Source of the DNA: Gammaproteobacteria bacterium
GTDB lineage: Bacteria > Pseudomonadota > Gammaproteobacteria > Pseudomonadales > Azotimanducaceae
DNA: 12,724 nucleotides
Reading direction: 5' to 3'
Assembly: GCA_028821035.1 (NCBI GenBank)
Contig: JAPPHP010000080.1
Coordinates: 1 to 12,724, forward strand
The notes beneath the pieces are model-generated. The model was given only the letters and a program-made list of their open reading frames with translations. It made no database searches and was not told the DNA's origin. Below are positions 5,394 through 12,091 of this stretch, piece after piece (positions within the stretch are counted from its first letter, which is position 1; the number at the start of each line of letters is the position of its first letter). A program made the position numbers and the translations under genes.

Positions 5394-7582
5394 CACAACA
5401 GAGCCGCTACGCCACGATCACCGCGGCGCTCCTGGTCGGCCTCGTCTGCCTCGCCTCCTGCTCGGTACGGCCGCCGGCCGCTCCCCAGCCCGAACCGCAG
5501 CCGCCCGCGGACCCCGAGGCGGCCCATGACATGGAAGCCACGGTCACCGTGCACAGACAGGCCCACTGGCCCGCGCCGCCCGCCCCGGCGGCGATGGTCG
5601 CCGACGAGTTCCTCGAACTGGAGGCCCTCGAGACCGCCGACGACGAGGTCTGGGTCATCGCGAAGGCCGATCGCGTGCAGGAGTCCGTCCGGACGCGTTC
5701 CGCGGGGCAATCGACGGCTCCCCGGGAGCCGGCGGACCCCGGCACGGGCACGATGATGGTGCGCCGGCCGGACGACGGCCCGGACGCCCTCCAACTCGTG
5801 CCGCTCCCCCTCGAGCACACGGCGGTGGACGCGGCCATCGCGGGATACATCGGCACGGTCCAGGTCAGGCAGCGATTCGGGAACCCGTTCGACACGAAGA
5901 TCGAGGCCGTGTACCTCTTCCCGCTGCCCGAGAAGGCCGCCGTCAGCGAGTTCCTGATGGTGATCGGCGACCGCACCATCCGGGGCATCCTGCGCGAGAA
6001 GGAGGAGGCCGAGGCCATCTACCGGCAGGCGCGCGAACGCGGCTACCGGGCGAGCCTGCTCGTCCAGCGGCGCCCGAACATCTTCGAGCAGAAGGTGGCG
6101 AACATCGAGCCCGGCGCCGCGATCGACGTCGACATCACCTATTTCCACACCCTGGCCTACAACGACGGCTGGTACTCGTTCGTCTTCCCCACCGTGGTCG
6201 GGCCGCGCTACAACCCGGCCGGACATCCGGACCCCATCGCCGCGTTGCCGAGGGGCGGCAAGACCGTGCTTCCGGAAACCACGGGCGTCGAGTACCTCGC
6301 GCCGACCGAACGCTCCGGCCACGATCTCGGCATCACCGTGCGCCTCGACCCCGGCGTCCCGATCGAGGAGTTGAAGTCCACCCACGAGATCGCGGTCGAG
6401 CGCGGCGAGTCGGGCACGGCCACCGTACGGCTCGCGGACGCCACGACGATCCCCAACCGCGACTTCGTCCTCGACTTCCGCGTCGCGGGCGACACGGTCA
6501 GGTCGAGCCTGCTGACGTACCGGGACCCCGAGACGGGCGACGGCTACTTCACGCTGCAGGTCATCCCGCCCCGCGACGCCGGCGCCATCGCGCGGCGGCC
6601 GATGGAGATGGTGTTCGTCCTCGACTGCTCGGGCTCCATGAGCGGCCGTCCGCTGGACCAGGCCAAGGAGGCGGTCGTCACGGCGCTAACCCGTCTCGAA
6701 CCGTACGACACCTTCCAGATCATCCGCTTCTCCGACGACGCCTCGACCTTCGGCCCCGCTCCGGTGCCGGCCACGGAGGTCAACCTCGCCGCGGCGCGCC
6801 GTTACCTGGCCGTGCTCGACGCCGACGGCGGAACCGAGATGCTGCGCGGCATCCGGGCCGCACTCGACTTGCCGCAGAGCCCCACGCACCTGCGCTTCGT
6901 CTCGTTCATGACCGACGGCTACATCGGCAACGAGGCCGACATCCTGGCCGCCGTGCACCGGCACATCGGCAACGCCCGCATCTTCAGCTTCGGCGTCGGC
7001 AGCTCGGTGAACCGTTACCTGATGGAGCGGATGGCGAAGGAGGGGCGTGGCGTGGCCGCCTATCTCGGGCTGCACGACTCGGCGGAGGAGGTCATGGCGA
7101 ACTTCTTCGACCGCGCCAGCCGTCCCGCGCTGACGGACGTCGAGATCGACTGGGGCGGGATGACCGTGCGGGACACCTACCCGGCGCAGTTGCCGGACCT
7201 GTTCGTCGGCCGGCCGCTGGTCGTGGCGGGGAGGTTCGAGGGCGAACCCTCGGCGCTGACGCTCTCCGGGACCGCCGGTGACGCGCGGCGGGCGTTCGTC
7301 GTGGAACCGCACGGGGATAGCGCGGCGGGACCCTATATCGCGAAGGTCTGGGCGCGGCTCAACATCGCGGACCTGGCGGACCGGCAGGCGATCGCCGGCG
7401 ATCCGCACGGCGAGCTGCGCGACGCGATCATGCGCGTGGCGCTACGGCACCAACTCGCGTCGAGCTACACGTCGTTCGTTGCCGTGGACTCCTCGATGCG
7501 GACGGAAGGAACCCACGGCGTCACGGTGCACCAGGCGGTCCCCGTCCCCGACGGCGTGCGTTACGAGACGACGGTGGAGTAG
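5390..7582 (+). CDS. VIT and VWA domain lipoprotein
   Basis: 730 residues. The N-terminus is a lipoprotein signal (ALLVGLVCLASC) with lipobox LASC and Cys24 as the lipidation site, then a Pro/Glu-rich tether. A VIT (vault/inter-alpha-trypsin) domain spans about 138-265, with AAIAGYIGTVQVRQRFGNPF, EAVYLFPLPEKAAVSEFLM and the EKEEAEAIYRQARERG segment. The VWA domain is about 405-575 and has an intact metal-ion-dependent adhesion site: DCSGSMSG (Asp412, Ser414, Ser416), Thr482 in GGTEM and Asp509 in FMTDG. The C-terminus carries HQLASSYTSFVAVD, typical of VIT-VWA proteins. No sortase signal or C-terminal TM is present. Such proteins are thought to make metal-dependent protein contacts; in this operon the partner may be the secreted cohesin-like protein. 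The ATG overlaps the preceding stop by 4 bases. Confidence 0.92.
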   Translation: MTQQSRYATITAALLVGLVCLASCSVRPPAAPQPEPQPPADPEAAHDMEATVTVHRQAHWPAPPAPAAMVADEFLELEALETADDEVWVIAKADRVQESVRTRSAGQSTAPREPADPGTGTMMVRRPDDGPDALQLVPLPLEHTAVDAAIAGYIGTVQVRQRFGNPFDTKIEAVYLFPLPEKAAVSEFLMVIGDRTIRGILREKEEAEAIYRQARERGYRASLLVQRRPNIFEQKVANIEPGAAIDVDITYFHTLAYNDGWYSFVFPTVVGPRYNPAGHPDPIAALPRGGKTVLPETTGVEYLAPTERSGHDLGITVRLDPGVPIEELKSTHEIAVERGESGTATVRLADATTIPNRDFVLDFRVAGDTVRSSLLTYRDPETGDGYFTLQVIPPRDAGAIARRPMEMVFVLDCSGSMSGRPLDQAKEAVVTALTRLEPYDTFQIIRFSDDASTFGPAPVPATEVNLAAARRYLAVLDADGGTEMLRGIRAALDLPQSPTHLRFVSFMTDGYIGNEADILAAVHRHIGNARIFSFGVGSSVNRYLMERMAKEGRGVAAYLGLHDSAEEVMANFFDRASRPALTDVEIDWGGMTVRDTYPAQLPDLFVGRPLVVAGRFEGEPSALTLSGTAGDARRAFVVEPHGDSAAGPYIAKVWARLNIADLADRQAIAGDPHGELRDAIMRVALRHQLASSYTSFVAVDSSMRTEGTHGVTVHQAVPVPDGVRYETTVE

Positions 7583-7592
7583 GGGCGGTCCT

Positions 7593-7607
7593 CCCCGGTC
7601 GCCGGGG
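7593..7607 (+). terminator. Hairpin 10 bases after the VIT-VWA stop (possible terminator)
   Basis: CCCCGG (7593-7598) and CCGGGG (7602-7607) form a perfect six-bp stem with a TCG loop directly downstream of the operon's last stop codon. There is no T-run. The right half can alternatively pair with 7660-7670, so this may be a Rho-type end or a 3'-protective structure rather than an intrinsic terminator. Confidence 0.4.
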
Positions 7608-7681
7608 CATGCGCGTGAAACCCGACCAAGCCGCCACGGGCGGCGCCAACACGCGCTCACCCGGCGACCGAACCCCCGCGA

Positions 7682-7730
7682 CGGAACATCGCCCTTTTCA
7701 ACGTGCCCGCCGGCCTTCGCGACCCGCCGG
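7682..7730 (-). repeat. Interspersed repeat, copy 1
   Basis: Contains CGGAACATCGCCCTTTTCA (7682-7700), identical over 19 bases to copy 2. A looser match continues rightward (GTGCCCGCCGGCCTTCGCGA, then CCCGCCGG) through 7730. Orientation is arbitrary: minus means the core reads TGAAAAGGGCGATGTTC on the minus strand. Confidence 0.65.
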
Positions 7731-7924
7731 CGCGATCGCGCCGTGTTGGCCGACCCTGGATACCGGGCGCCGACCCGACAACTGATCTCCTCGCGGGGTC
7801 GGTGGCCCTGCGGTTGGGGAATTGTCCACGCCTTGTCGACGGTGCCGGTCCCGGATGACGCTGACCCTGCCCGAGTCGCGCGCCGGTCACGAGGGACGCG
7901 CTTCGTGGCAGGCGTCCTCCCCAG

Positions 7925-7974
7925 CGGAACATCGCCCTTTTCAGAGTACCCGTGGGCTGCCGCGATCCGCCCGG
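7925..7974 (-). repeat. Interspersed repeat, copy 2
   Basis: CGGAACATCGCCCTTTTCA (7925-7943) is identical to copy 1. The next 30 bases (GTACCCGTGGGCTGCCGCGA, then TCCGCCCGG) follow copy 1 with scattered substitutions, so the repeat unit is about 50 bases. The two copies start 243 bases apart. Confidence 0.65.
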
Positions 7975-8045
7975 ACGGCCCTTGCCATGCGCGGCCGCGT
8001 CGTGGCGGCCACGCGCTGGCAACCAGCCGCCGGCAGGATCCGTGG

Positions 8046-8070
8046 CGCCCTTGAAAAGGGCGATGTTCGG
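8046..8070 (+). repeat. Interspersed repeat, inverted copy 3, forming a hairpin
   Basis: TGAAAAGGGCGATGTTC (8052-8068) is the exact reverse complement of the 17-base core of copies 1 and 2. Here the flank makes it a perfect hairpin: CGCCCTT (8046-8052), GAA loop, AAGGGCG (8056-8062). It lies about 55 bases upstream of the proposed start of the HAD hydrolase gene. Confidence 0.6.
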
Positions 8071-8124
8071 TTGGGAGCGCGACGGCGTAGGCTATGGCAC
8101 CGTGGAGTAGACACCCCCGGACCG

Positions 8125-8778
8125 TTGCCCCGCTACACCCACATCCTCCTGGACCACGACGGAGTGCTCGTGGATACCGAACCCCTGTACTACCGGGCGA
8201 CGCGGGCGTGCCTCGCGGAACTCGGCGTCGAGCTCGACCTGCCCGAGTACCTCGCCCTGATGGCCGACGGCGCGAGCGGGTGGGAGCGGGCGCGGCCGCT
8301 CGGCGCCTCCGACGCGGACATCGACCGCGGGCGCGCGCGCCGGAACGAGCTGTACCGCGAACTCCTGGTGTCGGAGCCGATCGGGATCGAGGGGGTCGAG
8401 GAGGTCCTCGCGGAACTGCGGCGCCACTGCCGCCTGGCCATCGTCACGACCTCGCTGCCGGAGGACTTCGCGGTCATCCACCGGGACCGGAACATCGTGC
8501 CCCTCGTCGACTTCGTCCTGACGCGGGAAGCCTACCGGCGCAGCAAGCCGCACCCGGACCCCTACCTCGCCGCCCTCGCCCGTTTCGGTATCGGTCCCGA
8601 AGCGGCGCTGGCGGTCGAGGACTCCGAGCGCGGGCTGCGCGCCGCCGTGGCGGCCGGGCTCGACTGCGCCACGGTGCACCATCCGTTCACGGCGTCGCAG
8701 GATTTCTCGCTCGCGACCTGGCGGGTTGGGAGCCTCGCGGAGGTGGCGGAGCGCGTTCTTTCTGGCCTTACTGCTTGA
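8125..8778 (+). CDS. HAD-superfamily hydrolase, phosphoglycolate phosphatase/beta-phosphoglucomutase-like (subfamily IA)
   Basis: About 217 residues with all four HAD motifs. Motif I is LLDHDGVLVDTEP with nucleophile Asp10 and acid/base Asp12. An alpha-helical cap follows (about 20-85). Motif II is IVTTS (Ser/Thr 108-110). Motif III is Lys141 in RRSKPHPDPYLAAL. Motif IV is LAVEDSERGL with Glu165 and Asp166. These support magnesium-dependent phosphate-ester hydrolysis or phosphomutase chemistry; the substrate cannot be inferred. No in-frame ATG lies near the conserved start. TTG at 8125 is proposed because the hydrophobic first strand begins six residues later, but it lacks a well-spaced ribosome-binding site, and TTG at 8071 is possible. 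The open frame extends further upstream only through the repeat region. Its last 11 bases overlap the end of the convergent SYLF gene. Confidence 0.85.
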   Translation: MPRYTHILLDHDGVLVDTEPLYYRATRACLAELGVELDLPEYLALMADGASGWERARPLGASDADIDRGRARRNELYRELLVSEPIGIEGVEEVLAELRRHCRLAIVTTSLPEDFAVIHRDRNIVPLVDFVLTREAYRRSKPHPDPYLAALARFGIGPEAALAVEDSERGLRAAVAAGLDCATVHHPFTASQDFSLATWRVGSLAEVAERVLSGLTA

Positions 8779-9347
8779 GGAACCGGAAGGTGTAGGTCTG
8801 CCCGGCGATGGTCGCCTGGTACATGAGGCCGCCGACGGTCATGGTGAAGACGCGCATGCCGTTGTGGTAGTCCGTGGCACCCACCAGTTCGCCGGACGAG
8901 CCCGCGGCCACGCGCGCCTGACTGCCTTGCGTGCTCGACGAGGCCTGCGCGCTGGCCGTGACCGCCACCGCGGAGGCCTGCGCGTCGAACTCGAAGTTGC
9001 CGTCGGTGAAGTCCTCGTACGCGGTCTGGTCCTCGAAGAAGACGATCTGCCGGTAGACCTGGCCGCCGAACTGGAGGCCGAACGAGACGTCGACGAGGCG
9101 GCTGAAACCCCACCACTCCACCGCCGACGTACACCTGCCCGCGGCCCGTCGCCGCACCGACGCCGACGCCGCCGCGCGCGATGCGGTCCCACACGGCGTA
9201 GCCGTAGGCGTTCTCGAAGAAGGGCTGCACGACCGGCACGGAGCGGAAGACCTCGATCGTCTTCGAGAGGTCCTTGACCTCTTGGCCGGAGGCCGCGGTG
9301 GACAGTGCGAGGGCGATCAGTGCGAGTGCTCGGACGGGGTACTTCAT
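8768..9347 (-). pseudogene. Frameshifted SYLF (Ysc84-type lipid-binding) domain protein
   Basis: The N-terminal frame starts at ATG 9345-9347 with a signal peptide (MKYPVRALALIALALSTAAS), then the SYLF pattern: VVQPFFENAYGYAVWDRIAR, GGVGVGAATGRGQVYVGG. The rest of the domain (LVDVSFGLQFGGQVYRQIVF, FEDQTAYEDFTDGNFEFDAQ, YHNGMRVFTMTVGGLMYQAT, ending TFRFLKQ) lies in another frame. Removing one G from the G4 run (plus-strand C4 at 9108-9111) joins them as VYVGGGVVGFSRLVDVSFGLQ. This gives a protein of about 192 residues, whose length across the junction fits intact family members. SYLF proteins are secreted or lipid-associated, with poorly known function. The coding pattern is otherwise undamaged, so this is either a recent mutation or a sequencing error. 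It ends inside the convergent HAD gene. Confidence 0.8.
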
Positions 9348-9505
9348 GGTCGGCGCAGCCCGCGACTCCTGGTCGCGTTCCATCATCCTCTTGCTCACCA
9401 GAGGCGCGAGAGTGTAGCCGCGTTCGCCGCCGCGGGGAGACCCCATTTTGCGCAACGGGGCGCTGCCACGTGGGTCAAGGCGCGGGCGCAGGTCGCCCGG
9501 GCTAG

Positions 9506-9533
9506 TTGACCATGGTCATGACCATGGCAAAAT
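9506..9533 (+). promoter_or_regulatory. Promoter with embedded palindromic operator for the toxin-antitoxin operon
   Basis: TTGACC (9506-9511) resembles a -35 box and CAAAAT (9528-9533) a -10 box, 16 bases apart. The spacer and both box edges are covered by a perfect 18-base palindrome, CCATGGTCATGACCATGG (9510-9527), which also contains two copies of GACCATGG 12 bases apart (9508-9515 and 9520-9527). Antitoxins of this class bind such palindromes to repress their own operon. The antitoxin start codon is at 9590, leaving a leader of about 50 bases. Confidence 0.65.
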
Positions 9534-9589
9534 ACCCCTGTCGGCAAACTCGGGCCTGCTCCCTCAAGACGGACTGAACGGCCAGAAAG

Positions 9590-9841
9590 ATGAACGACCA
9601 CAACCCCCATGGCATTCCGACCATCAAGGCGTCCGAGTTCAAGGCGAAGTGTCTGAAGCTGATGGACGAGGTGGCGGACACCGGACAGGAGATAATCATC
9701 TCGAAGAGCGGCCGCCTGATCGCACGGCTCGTGCCCTACCGGAAAAGGCCGGAGAGCCTGTTCGGTATCGACAAGGGGAAGATAGAGATTCTCGGCGACA
9801 TCATCGAACCGCTGGATGTCGAGTGGGAAGCGAACCGATGA
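9590..9841 (+). CDS. Type II antitoxin, Phd/YefM family
   Basis: 83 residues with the Phd/YefM layout. The N-terminal DNA-binding part is IPTIKASEFKAKCLKLMDEV (9-28), then ADTGQEIIISKSGRLIARLV (29-48), where the strand-turn-strand core IIISKSGRLIARLVP is diagnostic. The C-terminal tail (about 50-83, ending IIEPLDVEWEANR) would wrap the toxin. Residues 1-8 are a short extension. The ribosome-binding site is weak (CAGAAAG). It overlaps the toxin gene by 4 bases (ATGA at 9838-9841), the normal order of antitoxin then toxin. A palindromic operator in the promoter suggests autoregulation. Confidence 0.92.
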   Translation: MNDHNPHGIPTIKASEFKAKCLKLMDEVADTGQEIIISKSGRLIARLVPYRKRPESLFGIDKGKIEILGDIIEPLDVEWEANR

Positions 9842-10236
9842 TGCTGCTAGACACTCATGTTCTCCTTTGGCTGAGACGTGGCGACCGGCGATTGGGACAG
9901 CAAGCGCGGACCGAAATCGATCGGGCATGGCAGTCCAGCGAGGTCGCCGTCTCCGCGATTTCGTTCTGGGAGATAGCGATGCTCGAAGCAAGGGGCAGGG
10001 TCAAACTGGAGGGTCAGGTCGGGCCATGGCGCCGGGAGCAACTCGAACAAGGCGTCGTGGAGATCCCGGTCGACGGCGAGATCGGCATCCGTGCCGTGAG
10101 TCTCCCGGACTTACACTCTGATCCTGCCGACCGGCTGATCGTCGCCACGGCGCTTGACGGCCACCGACTGGTGACCGCCGATCAGCGCATGCTCGCCTGG
10201 CCGGGCCGGCTGGACCGGATGACGGCAACGCAGTAG
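9838..10236 (+). CDS. PIN-domain toxin, VapC-type ribonuclease
   Basis: 132 residues, typical for a VapC-like toxin. The acidic residues expected to bind magnesium are present in order: Asp5 (MMLLDTHVLLWL), Glu45 (SAISFWEIAML), Asp98 (HSDPADRLIVATAL) and Asp115 (VTADQRM). This is the subfamily that pairs with Phd/YefM antitoxins, expected to cleave RNA (tRNA or rRNA in studied members) when freed. Start taken at the first of two adjacent ATGs (9838, 9841), giving a 4-base overlap with the antitoxin. No truncation is seen and all catalytic positions are intact, so the pair is probably functional. The downstream sterol reductase homologue starts 19 bases after the stop but has its own ribosome-binding site. 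Confidence 0.92.
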   Translation: MMLLDTHVLLWLRRGDRRLGQQARTEIDRAWQSSEVAVSAISFWEIAMLEARGRVKLEGQVGPWRREQLEQGVVEIPVDGEIGIRAVSLPDLHSDPADRLIVATALDGHRLVTADQRMLAWPGRLDRMTATQ

Positions 10237-10255
10237 CCACGCGGGAGATTCCGCC

Positions 10256-11359
10256 ATGACCGACCTGACCACCTTCCAGACCGTCGCGGCGTTTCTCACG
10301 CCGACGGCGGTCTTCGTCCTGCTCCTTGTCCTGCACGCGGTCATCCCGGCCCGTCACGTCGACGGGTACGCGCACCCGAGCGCCCGCGAGATTCCGAACC
10401 GGTACCGGCTGAACGGCCTCGCCGTCTTCGTCGCGGCGCTCGTCATCTGGTGGCTGGAGCTGACCTTCGCCCCCCTCGGGTGGCTGTGGGTGGCGAAGTG
10501 GCACGTCATCGCCGGCGGGACCGTCCTGAGCGTGGTCCTCACGGCGTGGATCGTCCTGCGCGCGCCGGCCGACGACCGGAGCACGCTGGTGCAGTGGATG
10601 GAGGGCCGTTCCCGCACCGTCCAGTTCCGCGGCGACATCGACGGCAAGATGTTCCTCTACATCTTCGGGGGCGCCCTGCTCGGCCTGAACGCGGTCTCGA
10701 GCGCCGCCTACCACTTCGGGCAACACGCCGATGCGCTGAACGTCGGCCTGCTCCTGCACTCTGCGATGTGGGTGTGGTTCGTTGTGGACTACTTCGTCTT
10801 CGAACGCGTGCAGCTCTACACGTTCGACATCATCGAGGAGCGCCTCGGACTCAAGCTGATCTTCGGCTGCATCGTCGTCTATCCCTGCGTGTATCCCATC
10901 GCGCTCTGGGGGACGGCCCACCTGCCCGCCCCCGACATCGACCCGGCCTGGCAGCCGCTCTGGCTCGGCGGCGCGGCGGTGGTGTTCCTCGCCGGCTGGG
11001 TGATCACGCGGGGCGCCAACCTGCAGAAGTACGTCTTCAAGCGCTTCCCCGAGCGCTCCTTCCTCGGGTTCATCCGGCCGGCCACCCTGACGGACGGGGA
11101 GCGGACGATCCTCTGCAGCGGGTTCTGGGGCCGGGCGCGGCACATGAACTACACGGGCGAGATCCTCGAGGCGCTCGGGATGGCGCTGGCCATCGGGCAC
11201 TTCACGAACGTGTGGACCTGGGCCTACTTCGTCTACCTGACGCTCTTCTTCGTCGTCCGCGAGCGCATCGACGAGGGGCGCTGCGCCGGGAAGTACGGGG
11301 AGCTGTGGACGCAGTACCGTGGCAAGGCCAGGTACCGGCTCGTGCCCGGGGTCTACTAG
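10256..11359 (+). CDS. ERG4/ERG24-family sterol reductase homologue (delta-14/delta-7 type)
   Basis: 367 residues and many hydrophobic helices (about ten). The C-terminal half carries the family's signatures. GWVITRGANLQKYVFKRFPE (247-266) holds the N-x-Q-K motif associated with NADPH binding. It is followed by CSGFWGRARHMNYTGEILEA (287-306), RERIDEGRCAGKYGELWTQY (335-354) and the terminal YRLVPGVY. In eukaryotes these enzymes reduce ring double bonds of sterols; a bacterial member from Methylomicrobium alcaliphilum (MaSR1) has a known structure. GGGAG lies 8 bases upstream of the ATG. Neighbours give no sterol-pathway context: a toxin-antitoxin pair upstream and a convergent membrane-protein gene downstream. 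The substrate could be a sterol, hopanoid-like or other polycyclic lipid. Confidence 0.88.
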   Translation: MTDLTTFQTVAAFLTPTAVFVLLLVLHAVIPARHVDGYAHPSAREIPNRYRLNGLAVFVAALVIWWLELTFAPLGWLWVAKWHVIAGGTVLSVVLTAWIVLRAPADDRSTLVQWMEGRSRTVQFRGDIDGKMFLYIFGGALLGLNAVSSAAYHFGQHADALNVGLLLHSAMWVWFVVDYFVFERVQLYTFDIIEERLGLKLIFGCIVVYPCVYPIALWGTAHLPAPDIDPAWQPLWLGGAAVVFLAGWVITRGANLQKYVFKRFPERSFLGFIRPATLTDGERTILCSGFWGRARHMNYTGEILEALGMALAIGHFTNVWTWAYFVYLTLFFVVRERIDEGRCAGKYGELWTQYRGKARYRLVPGVY

Positions 11360-11384
11360 TGCGCTAGGGCGACTCGACCGCCGC

Positions 11385-11867
11385 TCAGCCAGGACGGCGC
11401 CAGGCGAACCGGGCGAAGAGCGCCATGACGATCCCGCCCACGATGAGCACGACCGCGGCGAAGCGCACGATATCGCCCGGCGGGTTGAAGGCCTGGGAGA
11501 GCCAGAAGGCGTAGCTTGCCGCGTAGACGCCGACATAGACCGCCGCGAGCAGCACGGGCCGCGCCCGGTAGACCCGCGACAGCGCGAACGCCTGGACGGT
11601 GGAGAGCACCGCGACGACGGGCGTCGTGACCAGGACGAACAGGTACGCCGTGACATCGACGAAGTCCTGTAGCACGGTGAGCCAGAGGACGCTCAGCATC
11701 TCCGTCGGCAGGACGCCCAACACCGCAACGAGGGCTACGGCCGCGACCTTCACGGCAGCGGGGCGGTACAGGTCCCGACCGCCCTCCTTGCGCGTCGCCC
11801 CGTAGACGCCGCTCGCGACCAGGAGCAGCACGTAGAGGGTCGCCGCGACGAGGGTGATGACGACCAT
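11385..11867 (-). CDS. Five-TM integral membrane protein, unknown function
   Basis: 160 residues, mostly hydrophobic, with probable membrane helices at about 2-22, 38-65, 73-95, 103-125 and 134-153, and a basic C-terminus (FARFAWRRPG). The first cytoplasmic or periplasmic loop is RKEGGRDLYRP. I do not recognise the family. The ATG at 11867 has only a weak GGGACGGG upstream. The same frame continues upstream past one TGA into an 18-codon ORF with a better ribosome-binding site. The gene is convergent with the sterol reductase homologue (25-base gap) and divergent from the three-TM/cytochrome genes, so a role with the respiratory genes is possible but not shown. Confidence 0.7.
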   Translation of the reverse strand: MVVITLVAATLYVLLLVASGVYGATRKEGGRDLYRPAAVKVAAVALVAVLGVLPTEMLSVLWLTVLQDFVDVTAYLFVLVTTPVVAVLSTVQAFALSRVYRARPVLLAAVYVGVYAASYAFWLSQAFNPPGDIVRFAAVVLIVGGIVMALFARFAWRRPG

Positions 11868-11884
11868 GACGGCCCGTCCCGTGT

Positions 11885-11916
11885 GTTCGGCTCAGGCGTC
11901 CGGCGTCACGCCGAAC
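11885..11916. other. Stem-loop in the leader of the five-TM protein gene
   Basis: GTTCGGC (11885-11891) and GCCGAAC (11910-11916) are perfect inverted repeats around an 18-base loop. The right side can alternatively form CGGCGT/ACGCCG (11901-11906 and 11908-11913). On the minus strand the structure covers the stop of the 18-codon ORF and ends 17 bases before the membrane-protein start, where it could affect translation. Confidence 0.35.
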
Positions 11917-11948
11917 GCGTGCACGTGCTGCCGGTCGACCACGATCAT
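11892..11948 (-). CDS. Candidate 18-residue leader peptide
   Basis: ATG at 11946-11948 reads MIVVDRQHVHAFGVTPDA and stops at TGA (11892-11894). GGAG lies 8 bases upstream, better spaced than anything before the larger gene downstream. It is in the same frame as the five-TM protein, with 24 bases between its stop and that start. It may be a short leader peptide, the original N-terminus cut by a stop codon, or chance. Too short to judge by composition. Confidence 0.3.
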   Translation of the reverse strand: MIVVDRQHVHAFGVTPDA

Positions 11949-12091
11949 CGTTCGCGCTCCATCCTCCACCCCGCGGGGGAGCATAGGAGATAGCCGGCCG
12001 GGTGGGAACTCCCGCGTTCGCGCCGGACCGAGGACCGGGGCGCGCAACGGGCGGGAGAGGTGTTACCTTTGCTCTATCGGTGATCCGGGCC

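Larger units (their letters stand above)
7583..8124. other. Gene-free stretch with hairpins and a short repeat family
   Basis: About 540 bases with no convincing gene on either strand. It holds GC-rich hairpins just after the VIT-VWA stop, including GCCGCC (7630-7635) against GGCGGC (7639-7644) and an 11-bp inverted repeat at 7596-7606 and 7660-7670. It also holds three copies of the core GAACATCGCCCTTTTCA, two in one orientation and one inverted. A minus-strand open frame across it repeats the peptide GTLKRAMFR twice only because it reads through the repeats. Confidence 0.7.

Noticed and set aside
5204..6385. 393-codon minus-strand open frame over the VIT-VWA gene
   Set aside because: Its composition is typical of an antisense shadow, and the plus-strand gene has intact VIT and VWA motifs.
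7657..8022. 121-codon minus-strand open frame containing GTLKRAMFR twice
   Set aside because: The repeated peptide comes from reading through two copies of a DNA repeat; the rest is low-complexity, and no start signal or family is evident.
7682..8070. CRISPR array or integron attC sites
   Set aside because: The spacing is irregular (about 243 and 125 bases), one copy is inverted, there are only three copies, and no core attC motifs or adjacent cas or integrase genes are seen.
12002..12091. N-terminal extension of the three-TM protein
   Set aside because: The 30 extra residues are Gly/Arg/Pro-rich and hydrophilic, unlike a signal or membrane segment; the shorter start gives a sensible membrane protein.
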